The translations under genes and the position numbers were made by a program. Shown piece after piece: positions 1 through 10,804 of a stretch of 64,000 bases of DNA. A model generated the notes under the pieces. It saw nothing but the letters and a program-made list of their open reading frames with translations, was not told where the DNA came from and did not search any database. Source of the stretch: Pocillopora verrucosa. Taxonomy: Eukaryota > Cnidaria > Anthozoa > Scleractinia > Pocilloporidae. The stretch spans positions 2,518,071 through 2,582,070 of the forward strand of contig NC_089317.1 in NCBI RefSeq assembly GCF_036669915.1, written 5' to 3'. How positions within the stretch are numbered: the stretch's first letter is position 1; each line of letters begins with the position of its first letter.

Positions 1-1714
1 AGATGTAACATTAAACATAATTCTTACCCTCAGAGCACCTTTTCCAGCTTTCACAATATCAAACAAGGTTCCCTGACTCTCATCTGCATCTGCACTTCCT
101 TTTGATTTTCTTGATTTCTTCTGAGATGACTTTTGAGCAGAGGGTTGTTTAGATTTTGCCCTTTTTGCTGCCTGCAAGAATAAAATTATTTATAGATACA
201 CCTTTGGCTATTCACAAGAATGACTCAAACAAACAAACAAAACCACAAATGATCCAACTAACTGAAAAAATATATCAATCAACTATACCGGTGTAGCTTT
301 GGAGGTTTCTGCCGCACGTTTCCTTCCTCGTACTGAGGTAGGCACCTGAACAGGAGTTTCCAAGTCACTGTCGTCACTTGATTTATTTACTGATGACTGT
401 TCCCTGAAAAGACAAAACATTTGAATAAAAAAATTAATATCATTTTGTTTTCTGAATCATCTCAGTGGGCTGAAATTTTAACTCCTTAATTCTGATAGGG
501 AATTGCATGTTTGTAATTGATCTAGCTTTTTGTACTGTGGACCACAGTCTACAATTTTTTTCTCCCCTTATCTCAGCTAAGCAGGAAGAGGAAACCAGCA
601 AGAAAAAAGTAAATAACTTATTCACTGGTCTAGGTTGGTCTGTAGTGAGAAAAAACTGTGCACTTGGGCTTGAGTACGGCTCTCAATTGCTTAAGATCTT
701 GGGTACCTCTCCCCATAATTATATAAACCTCCCACCCAACACATAGCATATAACTCTTCTCTTTTCTAGCCAAGTTAGTTCTACAACTAAAATGATTTTG
801 AAATTGCATCATTGAGTACCCAGCTTCTTCATTTCCTTCTTCTTCGTCATCTGACCCACTACTCTCTGGTGTCATTTTTGTCTTTTTGGTTTTGGACTGC
901 TGTGGTGTGACTTGTGCTTTACTAGCCAGTGGCTGATGACCATAGAGAATCCTCTGCCTGACCCTCCTGCCGCTGCGTCGTGGTGACTCTCCCACCTAAA
1001 GTGGTAAAATATTGATTCAGTTTTCTAAATTAGCTGAAGATTCATTCACTGAAAGAAAAGCCTGCCCTGCAAACTAAATGATATCTTGGTTATTAAAAAT
1101 TTGATCCTTAAGAGTGATAGGCATCTAAAATCTCTCAACAGTATCACCCTTTCATGAAACATTAACATCATGAGAATGAAGGAAGTCATCACCAACTCAA
1201 GAAGCTCTGGACTGTTAGCAAAATTCTCGGATCAATATCAGTATCTGGGCAACTGCCCACCTACCCCTCCCCTAACCCAACAACAGTCAATTAATGACAA
1301 GTTAAGGTTAATGTTGGGCTAGGGGGAGGGGTAGGTGGGCAGTTGCCCAGATACTGATATTGATCCAAATTCTCCTTATAGGTACAATAGGAAATGTATA
1401 GAAAACAGTATGGAGAACTTGCATACTGATGTTAGGGTGTAAAGGTTTAAAATGTTTATCTAAAAATTTATGGCCTCGTGGCACAAATATCATGCTATGA
1501 GATAATCTGTAAAACTAAATTTCCGTAGCCGACAATCATGGTAACTTTAACATTTTGTAGTTATATGCAGGACAATCTTTCTATCTTTTTTCCTTTTTTA
1601 TTCGCCAGAATGTACCCTGGTCTTTGAAGGAGATGGTGTGCTGCTCACAGCTGGACTTGGTGCAGCACTGCTGCCACTGGCATCCTCTTCATCTGGCTGT
1701 GTTGTAGACATCAT
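1..1714 (-). CDS. STAG: Cohesin subunit SA/STAG, N-terminal four coding exons (partial)
   Basis: Four exons join in frame on the minus strand: 1714-1616, 995-820, 403-289 and 171-28 (534 nt, 178 codons), with donors GTACAT, GTACTC, GTATAG and GTAAGA. The start is ATG at 1714 because an in-frame TGA lies directly upstream. The first 160 or so residues are low complexity, acidic and Lys/Arg/Ser-rich (SGSDDEEEGNEE, RRSGRRVRQR), as in SA-protein tails. The last exon ends with ESQGTLFDIVKAGKGALR, which matches the conserved opening of STAG1/2 (LFEVVKMGKSAMQ) just before the helical-repeat body. STAG binds RAD21 and helps load and hold cohesin on chromatin in the nucleus. The rest of the gene lies beyond position 1. 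It is a single-copy housekeeping gene flanking the duplicated array. The identification rests on one short conserved motif plus composition. Confidence 0.8.
1221..1374. mobile_element. MITE with ~54-bp inverted repeats and 8-bp target duplication in STAG intron 1
   Basis: The left arm (1229-1282, beginning GGATCAATATCAGTATCTGG) is the near-perfect reverse complement of the right arm (1312-1366). About 30 bp of spacer separates them. The direct repeat AAATTCTC sits on both flanks (1221-1228 and 1367-1374). An 8-bp duplication is typical of hAT-type transposition. It has no coding capacity and depends on a transposase elsewhere. The flanking sequence itself resembles the AAATTCTCC-containing repeat also seen near 7,410, 16,750 and 26,050, so the insertion may be nested. 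Confidence 0.85.
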
Positions 1715-1859
1715 TCAGGCAAACTGCAAAAGACAGAAGGTTTCTTGTGACAAAGTTGAAATAACACTTGCCCAAATGCTCTTATACACCATAAAAAGAA
1801 TGGACAAACAAACTATTATGTTTTTATCTATTAGTTCATCTATGTTTTAGTGATGGATG

Positions 1860-3582
1860 TTTTGTTTATCTAATTGTTTTACAGTTTTGATTAATTTGTA
1901 AGAGCACTTTACATTTTTCAAATCCATCTTAATAATTCTAAACAAATAATTTACAATTCTGAATCCTGCTGTGCATCATTTGCTTTTGACAATTATTTAT
2001 GTTACTAAATTAACTTCTTAATTCATATTTACATACTTTGTTTTCAGAATTTTAACCCTTAAACTCCCACAATCTAATCATCAATTCTCCCTTCTGGCTA
2101 CTAAACACTTCCTTATAAGTTAGTCACAAAAACTTGGTGTTACCGGTAAATCAAGGTGACAACTTCCGATAATTTTTAGGATTCTCTTTACCCTTTTGCT
2201 GAATACTATAAAGACATTATATGGAGAAGTTACATGTTAATCACTCTGAGAGTAGCAATTAAAGGTTAAAAAAACTTAAATTAGATTTAAATGTGTGTCA
2301 GAGATTTAATTTGATTGTGATTAATGTGATGGAGTTGATTGGACAACAGGTTCTCAATTAAAAGGTGTCATAACCCAGTGTAGAATATCTTCAATACAGG
2401 TGTAGAATATCCACATTACAGGTAAAACAATTTTGCTGCTTTGAACAATGTACAACTTGTTGATTCAGTCGCACGTCAAGAAAGAACACTATTGCATATC
2501 AACAACCTCAAAATAATTATCGCCAAAAAATTACAGTCTGATGTTGTGGATCAGCGTGTCAAGGGTAGTTTAAAGCATGCAGGCACAATGGATCGAGTTC
2601 TCACAGTATCTAAGTTAAGATATATTTAGAACTTGATTTGTACTCGGCGATTTTTAGCTGATTCAAACGCATTTAAAAGCTATCTGGAAGACATTAGAGT
2701 AATATCCAAATTGTATAAGACGACGATAGACTTCAAGGAGCTTAAAGAAGGTCGAAAACATGTGCAGGAGCACGGTTTGAAGATAAATTCAGGGCTGCAT
2801 TGTCCAGAGGACGACATGACATATACATACATTTGCCAAAGACCTCTCAACTAAGTCATTTGCTGGATTCTGCTCTTTTTTTGCCTGATATCTAATCCAG
2901 TAAACATCTTTACTAACCTCCTTACTCAGGTAACCGATCTATCGTTCATAAAAGGTCGTAAAAGACAGCATAAATGAATAAACTTCTATGTTTTCAGTCA
3001 CAAGTTCTCCCTTTGGAGCTCGATTCTGTTTTGGCGGGCGTTGATCACATGATCGAAATCAAGTAGACCGCTGACAACAATAGAACTCGCGGGAAAATGA
3101 GATAAATTAGGGGAGGGTGGGGTGGAAAGGGAAAACTGAAAGCTAATGAATATCAGCGTTCTATCACAAACGCTGTAATCTGATTGGCTGTCTTATCCTT
3201 GATAGTGGATGAAGTGAATAGTCTAACTTTGTGTCTAACTTCGAGCCTGTTTCGCTGTTATTATTTGGACGGCTGTTATAATTATACTAAGACAATTAGC
3301 ATAATTAGATAATTAGATTAGATAATTTCGCTCTCGATCTCTACGTATGATTCGTCTTTGTCAACTTTTATCAAATATTACGCGATAGAATTCCCAAGCA
3401 CATAACCTTAGTGATAAGCTACAAAAGGAACTTACACCATTGATGTTTGGTTACCTAGCAAATTTACATATTGCCAAGTGACGTTTCAGTTGGAGAGGTG
3501 ATAATTTTGAATTCATGAATTTGACCAACGTTTGTATAACTGGGTGCAATTTTAGACCATCATTTTTCCGATAAGAGAGAGG
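1860..3582. other. Intergenic, unit 1 left part; no gene recognised
   Basis: This sequence is shared by the three units (units 2 and 3 near 11,735-12,660 and 20,460-21,905). Short ORFs at 2441-2629 and 2633-2854 are partly conserved between units but carry stops and frame changes in the other copies (for example 11,8xx). They have no recognisable domain, so I do not call them genes. Confidence 0.5.
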
Positions 3583-4247
3583 GAATTGCGGTCGTTCCGC
3601 CCGAAAGACAATCCGTCTGAAGTCGATCCGCCCGAGAATGGAAGTCGATCTGCCCGACGAACAAACAGTGCATCAAATTACAAAGATTAAGCTATTATTC
3701 CATTTTTTAATTTCTTTTAGTTATGTTTGTAAATATTTGTTGGCCGCATTATCAAAACAACTGCTCATTCAACCGCTGGAATATTTAACTTCTTTGGAAC
3801 TTCTGCGATCAAAAGCGAAATCATTTTGTTATGTAATAGACACATCGAGGCCAAATATCTGAGGCCAAAAGTCAGTTGTGATGTTAGTTGAATAAAATGT
3901 CTGGTTTTGTAAGATATTTCACTGAAAATGCTACCACCACGGAAACGAAATGATTCTACGGGCTTAAGAATGGGATACCAAATTTGTTTAAGTTATGCTT
4001 TTTACGGCGGTCATGCCACCAGTGAACGGAACGTAGACAAGACGAATTTTACCGCCGAGTCAGTATACAACTCGGAAAAAAAAATATTAAACCATTCATA
4101 TTGTATTTCGTTACAAAAACTCATAAAACACTAGTTTTATTTAAGATGTCATTTTAAAGAACTCTACACAACTCATAGATAAGACGACGTATACATCGGG
4201 CGCAATGACTTCGAAGTTCGGGCGGATAGGTCTCGGGCGACCGGATA
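3583..4247. mobile_element. Unit 1-specific insert with inverted CCGCCCGA motifs upstream of gene A
   Basis: Unit 1 matches units 2 and 3 up to about 3,582 and again from about 4,248 (CTCGAAGGTCTTGGAG). Between these points it holds about 665 bp with no counterpart, and it lacks the 850-900 bp found there in B (12,675-13,518) and C (21,960-22,865). The left end carries repeated TCCGCCCGA-like motifs and the right end carries TTCGGGCGGA and TCTCGGGCGACC, so the ends are imperfect inverted repeats. No transposase frame and no clear target duplication are seen. Only about 265 bp upstream of the gene A start codon remain homologous to B and C. Confidence 0.5.
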
Positions 4248-4512
4248 CTCGAAGGTCTTGGAGAATTCTCGAGAAATTTTGCAATCCTCTGACAGCGTGT
4301 CGGGGTTTCATTACTGTCTGTATGTCTCTCGACCTAGTTTAAGTTTTCATTTATTCATTTAGGCTTTGTAAACACGATAAAAATCATCCTTATGCTTAAT
4401 TACAAAATGTCTTTATCACCATGGTAACTTGATAAATGTTTTGACTGAAATTACACTGAACAGTCCAATTCCATCTGTCTGAGTCGAACAACTCAACTGC
4501 AACTGCAACAAC

Positions 4513-7500
4513 ATGACCTTTGAGCTATATTGCACAATTTTTGTCTCTATTTTCTTCTTTCAGTTTAAAGAAGCAATATTTACCGATTACAAAAGCTCTC
4601 TTGATGTTTCTGACGGAATTTTAAGCTTCGCTAATCTTTTCTCGTTTCCTAATCATCTACTGAACGCTACACCATTTGAATCTCTCTTCTTGGATGGGGA
4701 ACAAGACTGCCTTCAAGCTTGTACAGAGAACCCTCGATGTCGATCGTTGAATTTCAAAGAAGGTCCTCGGTTAAATGGAAAATTTCTCTGTGAACTCTTG
4801 GACACTGACAAATTTAAGTCGTTGAAGCTATTTGTTCCAAGTTTGGATTTTCATCACTTCAGTGCGACAGTGAGTATTTTTAAAAATTGAACTGTAACCA
4901 GGATATGACATAGTGAGAAAGGTAAAAAAAAAACGTTCTCTCGTTAAAAAGGTTTTAAAATATGAGCTTTCGGCTATTATACTATAGCCTTTAACGAATG
5001 TAGAAAATATAAGCGCGTGAATGGAAATATATACAGGGGAAGGTGTGAGTATTTTGATAAAAAAAAATTTTGATAAAAAAGTTATTTTATAAATATTTTT
5101 ATGCGTGTATGTGCGTTGTGCTATCTTGAAAGACAGCAGGTAGTTTTGTCAGAAAGGAGCTCAAATTTTGGAAAAATTCTTTAATTCATCTCCTACTATT
5201 TAGTTATTTTCAGTTTTTCTTCAAACTCGAATAAATCTACTTTTTAAAATGAAGTGCGCCCTGAATTAAAATTTAAGAAAATTTGCGTAATTTACGTATA
5301 TGCACTGAAGTTGTCTTTATAAACCAGCCCAGTTCGCACAAGTTTGTGCAAGACATCGATAATAAACTTCGACTTAATATATTTATGGGTGTGGCATTTT
5401 TCAATTAAGTTTTTCTGACAATATCACAACATATGACAATATCTTTTTACCAATGCCTTACATATAATACTTTTAATTAATTAGTTATGTTATTTTGAGA
5501 AAGCTGCCTTTCCTCTATTTGACATTATGACAAAACATGAACAAATCGAGGAATGCTGAGTGCAAATCTAAATACATCGAAATAAATAGAAATTTTTGAT
5601 GGTGAAAAAGGGAAAATTTGGCCTTCTCCTTTCTTGCAATTATTTGTCAAAAAAATACAGGTGTATTCAGAAAAGCAAGTCACTGCTCTATACTAGTTGC
5701 AAAGAATCGATATCTCGACGGTAAATCGATCTGTCGTCGAACAGGATAATCCACCTTAGTGACTTCCATCGGCTATGAGAAATCATAACAATGTTACGAC
5801 ATTTCAGAGTTGATATGTCCTTCCCGAACTCGTTTCGCCTTCATCTTGCCTAGCTTTGTGAGGATACCCTTACTAAGTCAGATTGTTGGTTCTTACCAGG
5901 CCCCTTGCGAGCTCGATCCGTGCGAGAACGGAGGAACCTGTCACCCAGTCGAGATGGCGTACGACTTCAAATGCGCCTGCCCTCCAGGTCTCTTTGGGAA
6001 GCAATGTGAGAAGTGTAAGTATGGTTGCATTTTTCAGATAAAGCAAATGCTGCTGAGAAGATGGCTCGAGGAAAGTGGAATAAAACTAAGATATTTACTC
6101 CTTCCTTACATAGCTGCTTGTTAGTTGCTGGTGACCATTTATACTCCCAGATGGAGCGGGGCACCGTTGGAATAAAGCGCCATATCTGTTAACACATAGG
6201 TTCGAATTCAGATCTTAAGATTAGGAGTCCTGTTAAGAATAAGCTACAAATTTATTCGTTCTCTAACGGGACGAAACAGAATGATAAAAAAGAGACATTA
6301 TTAATTCACAGGTATTAAACGAAACCCCGTCCCCGTCCCTCGGGGGTCCCTTAAGGGCATGTATATCAGTAAACTTCTTTCTCGTCAACTTTTTATTTTA
6401 GTGACCGAGAGCTGCGCTGAGCTGCTAGACGCTGGCTTCACAAACAATGGTGTCTACAAAATTCTTTTTAACAATTCCCAAGTGTTCGACGTGTACTGCG
6501 ATCAGTCCAGCCGGGGAGGAGGTAATATTAAAAAAAACTTTACCTTATTATGCACGAAATTCCTTAGAAAAACTGCTTTGAAGACCTATGCGCTTAAAAA
6601 AGAGAAGTGTTCTTTCCCATCGACATCTTTTGGCGCAATTTTCGGTGAAGTGTCGAAGGTCATCTTGGATATCTTTTATTTTGCTTTACTTTGCTGCGTG
6701 ATTGGTCCTCAAAGCTTGCACCACTTTGTCAACCAATCAGATTTTAAATTTAAACCAATCACGCTTTGATCACTTCTGCTCTCCTACGCCCTAGATGTTT
6801 TGCTTGTTTTGACTTAGAGCTCTGATCCAAGACACGAAAAACTTCCCTTTCCTGGTTTCACGCATGCTCGCATAGCTTATAACCTCATATTTTCCCGCGG
6901 GCGCAGTAACGGTCGTGCGCTTAGCGCTGATAATGTTGGCCTGCTTGCACGCTTTCCAGGTGGTGCATATGAGACTCAAGCGCCGGGCGCATGGCGGAAA
7001 AAAGCTTGGGTGTACTAAGCTCTAGTTTTCGCGGAAAACAATCTATTTTGTATACAGGTTGGACAATGGTTTTCAAGATTGTATCTGGCGTCTCGGTTAA
7101 CGGTAGTAGCATCTCACAACTGTGGTTTTCATCGGAGACGATCAATGAAAATAGATCAGAGGCACTGAACATCGATTCTTCATTCAAAGAACATTACAAG
7201 AACCGCTTTGTGCCAAATTGGCACCTTGCAAAACCCAAAGAGGTAAGTCTGTCTTATTCGCCCATGACAAGTTTTTATTGTCATATATAGTTGACTTATG
7301 AGTAACTCAGACATAACTTCTCCTTCAAATATGGATACAATAACAAGCACCCAAGTGATGAGAAAATAAAAAAAGTATCAGTTAACAGCCGGAATTATTA
7401 GTCGATCCAACACCAAATTCTCCAAACTCACACCATAGGAAATGTATGGCAGACAGTAAGGAGAATTACTAATGAGATCTCGGTAGTGAAAAGATTATTT

Positions 7501-7800
7501 GAGACTTCTTATGACGCGTATTCAGAATTCATTTAATGCGTACTAAAGCAATGGTCCATGTCGAAAATTGTCTGGGACTGATAAACCATACCTCATTTAT
7601 ATTCCATTTTCTGATTGGTTTAAAAAGATCGCATCATCTATGTCGCCAATCATATTTAAAACTGAAACCATTTTAGATATCTGGACCAGCCCCCTTTTCT
7701 CTTCGCATGCTCATTTTTTCCACCGTCATTATTGACCGAGAACCTCTCAGAGGGTCCTCTTAGGGACGCTCTTATAAACTGTAGGGGGGGGGAGGGGGAA

Positions 7801-7858
<58 letters not shown>

Positions 7859-9174
7859 TTTAATTGTCACGATAAAATCAACGTAATTCCCCGTAAGGCT
7901 CTGTAGTATTTTGTTGATTCCCCTGTCTAATGTCTCTCCATTGGCGACGACTGACTCAGTCCCCCCCCCCCCTCCCCTAATAAAAAATGACTAGTCCCTT
8001 ACGGATGTAATTTGTTTTTTGTAGGTGCAGATAGCTTTGTACAAACGGAATGGCTCAGATCCCGAGACCCTTTCTATCGTATTCAACTCGACTAATTCTG
8101 ACGACAAAAACTGGTTTTCTAAAAGTCGGATCGTTCACTCCCCCTGGACAGATTTGGAAAGCGAGCGCCAAAACTACTTCTCGATCAAGGGCTGTTGCAA
8201 TCGAAGGAATTTCTACATTTCCAAAATTCACAACCATTGCTCGAATGATGAAGGATGGCTGGCCATTATCTCTAGTTATTGTCCATGGGAAAAACGTTTT
8301 CCTCTCTCCACTGTTTTGTACAGTAACAGGACGACTTACACAAATTGGAATCATCACGGTAAGATTCGCGAACAAGCTATTGCATTCTTTAGTCCAGTGT
8401 TGCAAAATCACTGCTGCAAGCTAATCAAAAACCTCGCGGTGTGATTGGTCCAGAAAACTCGCGCCACTATCTCAACCAATCAGATTCAAATCAAAAACCA
8501 ACCGTAACTTAATGACTCGCGTTCTCCCGCGCTCCAAGCAGTTTATTTTTCACTCTACGTGCTGATTGGCTTCCGCTGAAACTTCCCCTTCGATGCAATT
8601 GGTTGCTGTGATTACTTTGCATTTGTGTTTAGGACATTCAATCGAAAAGAGCTCCAAAACACCGCTTTCGCATTTTAGATGCGAGCGTATTCGCATTTCA
8701 TTGAGGAAGGAATAGTGTTTCTCTGCCTTTGCAAATAGATGTATCGATCACTTGGAAGGTTAAAACTTTTAATTATGGTTTTTACTTTCGAGGATTTAGC
8801 TTGTGTCCTTATTTAAATTTTATCGCAACTTAGCGTTGGAGGAAAAGTCGTTTCTACTTCTAGGACGTTAGGGGACTGGGTATGGCTTTGTTCTCCCACT
8901 GCTCTGGCCTGGGTTCCATTTCCCAGCCTGATGTCAGCTTGCTCTGGAGTTTTTTCTTGGGGTCTTTCGGTCTTTCTCCCTCCGCAAAAAACCAACATTC
9001 TAAATTGAAGTTTGACGTGGAAAAAGTGGACAGGAATAGCCACCTTTTATATTATCGAACACAAAATTACAAAACTAATTGTACTATTTATACCACTAAG
9101 AATGATAGTCATTATTTTTAAATCGCACAGAAAATGTTGGAGTCGCAGATTTGTTTGTGGTGTATATTCGTTAA
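4513..9174 (+). CDS. Gene A: secreted PAN/apple-EGF-fibrinogen-like protein, coral SOMP-5-like
   Basis: Six exons splice in frame: 4513-4869, 5900-6014, 6402-6521, 7058-7242, 8025-8358 and 9131-9174 (384 aa). Residues 1-21 form a hydrophobic signal peptide. About 25-119 is a PAN/apple domain (GEQDCLQACTENPRC, FHHFSAT). 120-158 is one EGF module (CENGGTC, CACPPG). From 159 the protein reads SCAELLDAG, VYCDQSSRGGG and GWTMVFK, the opening of fibrinogen-like domains, followed by a Cys-rich lectin-like region (FSIKGCC, GWLAI) and a 14-residue tail ending VVYIR. Several N-X-S/T sites are present. It is probably a secreted extracellular matrix or recognition protein. The similarity to coral skeletal organic matrix protein 5 is from memory and the function is unknown. 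Splice sites are canonical. It is the first of three near-identical plus-strand copies. Confidence 0.8.
6120..6250 (+). repeat. tRNA-derived relic in intron 2 (box B-like)
   Basis: Intron 2 of A, B (about 15,470-15,520) and C (about 24,650-24,700) carries a box B-like GGTTCGAATYC followed by CTTAAGAYTAGGAGTCCT. No convincing box A or cloverleaf remains, so it is read as an old tRNA-derived repeat copied along with the unit. Confidence 0.35.
6638..6822. mobile_element. CCAAT-rich foldback MITE, truncated copy in intron 3 of gene A
   Basis: It contains the diagnostic GTGATTGGTCCTC and CCAATCAGATT blocks of the family described at 63576-63808. The right terminal repeat seen in the equivalent introns of B and C is missing here. 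Confidence 0.55.
7798..7857. repeat. (GA)n microsatellite in intron 4 of gene A
   Basis: About 27 uninterrupted AG dinucleotides. Gene B has a much shorter tract at about 17,118-17,135 and gene C has only a remnant near 26,450, so its length varies among the unit copies. Confidence 0.9.
8385..8655. mobile_element. CCAAT-rich MITE in intron 5 of gene A
   Basis: It has the GTGATTGGTCCAGAAAACTC block, CCAATCAGATTC and TCTCCCGCGCTCC, and ends at GACATTCAATCGAAAAG. That end is the same terminal motif as the clean copy at 63576-63808. Orthologous insertions lie at about 17,640-17,895 (B) and 27,010-27,275 (C), so the element was present before the unit duplicated. Confidence 0.65.
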
Positions 9175-9880
9175 TAATTTACCAGATAAGGTAAGTTGAT
9201 TATTATAATTATTTGAAACAATGAATTTTTATCTGAATATGGTTTTGAATATGGTTGACGCATGTCTAGAGAGGTAAAGGACAAAGAGGAAAGGGACTCG
9301 AAGGACACACCCAACTTAAGAAGAATAGGGGGTCTGGATATGTGCAACCCCCTTTCATGAGTTGCCCTTTCTTCTCTTCCACCTCCCACCCCCCCCCCCT
9401 CCCCTCATCTAACCGAACAATTAATTTGAGCTACGCTCTATTGAACTTAGATAAACCAAATTAAAACGCAATATGAACATGTAACATTTAACAAATAGAG
9501 AAGCTTTAACTATGCTCTGTTCTGTTGTAAAACATGAAGGAAGCAGCTAAAGCAAAAAAGAAGAGCACTTCTTGAGTCCACTGCCACCAAGATACAGAGA
9601 GCTCCATTATGATCTCTGCCAGGCTTCGGTTCATATGTGATGCAGGTCATACATAATATATACAATGAGCTATCACGATAGATAGGGACAAAACGATTTT
9701 TTTTCAAAACTCATTACAATATTTTTTTCTCCTAGATATCGCCGACTGAGGTAGAAACATCAAAGCCTGTTGAATATTTAAGTTAAGTTATATATTTAGT
9801 AAGAATTTGCTAGATAAAATAGAAATGTGTTATATTCAGTTGTGCTTCAAAGACTTTAGAGTATAAATGACTGCAAATAC
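9175..9880. other. 3' flank of gene A; no gene
   Basis: The region downstream of the terminal exon is shared with B (18,424-19,080) and C (27,460-28,110). A 65-codon antisense ORF (9510-9707) also occurs in B (18689-18886) but is disrupted in C. It has no domain and most likely reflects overall sequence similarity. It may include the 3' UTR of the plus-strand gene. Confidence 0.45.
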
Positions 9881-9884
9881 ATGA

Positions 9885-10165
9885 AAATCATATATATGTG
9901 AACTGCGGTTGAAGAAACGAATATAAAAACAATCCTCGCAGATACGAATACTACTGAACTAGTAGTGAAAATAAGAACTGAAAATAATTCAGAACCCAGA
10001 GGTCACGAGAGGTCATGGGTTAGAGGTCATGGGTTAGAGGTCATGGGAGAGATCATGGGTTCAAATCCCGTACGGGCCTGGATTTTTTTCAGGCCTGATC
10101 TTCACTACTAGTATAGTAGTATTCATAGCTGCGAGGATCGCTTTCATATTCGTTAATTTAGAGAA
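9885..10165 (+). mobile_element. tRNA-3'-half foldback element, unit 1 copy
   Basis: The left arm (CAATCCTCGCAG, TACTACTGAACTAGTAGTG, near 9,925-9,975) pairs with the right arm (CTTCACTACTAGTATAGTAG, GCTGCGAGGATCGC, near 10,098-10,145). Between them lie three or four copies of AGAGGTCATGGGTT and a tRNA T-arm (GGGTTCAAATCCCGT), then a CAGGCCTG-oligo(T)-CAGGCC hairpin. It is the same family as 31243-31400 and 58566-58835. Unit 2 has its copy at 19,070-19,295. The unit 3 copy (28,125-28,270) carries the T-arm in antisense. Confidence 0.7.
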
Positions 10166-10804
10166 TTTTTTTTTTAATGGATGCTTAAAGTAAAGAAGAA
10201 TTACCGTAGGTTTTTTTGATAGCACGTAACTCTATGACTGGTACAAAACAAAAAATCGATAAGGCTATGGTCGACGCCATAAGGAAATCAGTAGAACTCA
10301 AAATTTCACATTTCCTCACGAAGCTTCGCTTCTTGGCCAAATCATGATTCGTTTTATGGAAAATCTGTCAGCCGCGGACTTTTAGTTGTCAGCTGATATA
10401 CCAGCCCCCTGAATAGAATATTTAGTATTATATAAGTATAATTTAAAGAAATGTAAAAGTTAGGCCACCGAAGTTTACAGTGATTTCAACTTTGCTTAAC
10501 CTATCTGCCTAGGTTAATTTGTAATCAGATGTATGATAAACCCTCTCTATATAAGGACATCATGAGTGTTGAAGTCTTGTGATAACAGCAGTTGTAATAT
10601 TTTCAACACTGCACTTCTTGTAGCGTAAGGAAAACTAAAAACTGATTAAAAAAACGATTTTCCGTGTAAAGTGTGGTTTATGTGACTTTTGTACAGCAAA
10701 ACAGTTACTACAGATATTTTGCCATTTAGGGTTGTTTTATTAGTTAGCCCAAACTGTTTCTTTGATATACCTATTTACTATTCTTTCTTTGATATACCTA
10801 TATA

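Larger units (their letters stand above)
1880..10804 (+). repeat. Tandem duplication unit 1 (carries gene A)
   Basis: First of three direct copies of a segment of about 9 kb. Matching landmarks recur about 9.2 kb apart: AAAATTACAGTC-type sequence near 2,520, 11,760 and 20,925; gene start codons at 4513, 13778 and 23085; terminal exons at 9131, 18380 and 27416; and CTTTGATATACC near 10,760, 19,877 and 28,848. The left part (about 1,880-2,440) is also found at about 20,460-20,860 but not before unit 2. The unit ends abruptly in a fragment of a gene D-type sequence. Boundaries are approximate. Confidence 0.85.

Noticed and set aside
507-746. Plus-strand ORF at the left end
   Set aside because: Falls in an intron of the minus-strand STAG gene and has no domain.
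2441-2854. Two adjacent plus-strand ORFs in unit 1 that look partly conserved in units 2 and 3
   Set aside because: The frames carry stops and shifts between copies and there is no family similarity. Noncoding duplicate sequence is the simpler reading.
8055-8411. 118-codon minus-strand ORF, also present at 17300-17656 and 26694-27035
   Set aside because: Antisense shadow of exon 5 of genes A, B and C. Its conservation follows from the coding strand.
9510-9707. 65-codon minus-strand ORF downstream of gene A, repeated downstream of B
   Set aside because: Kept in two units only because they are recent duplicates. It is disrupted in unit 3 and has no recognisable domain or splice partners.
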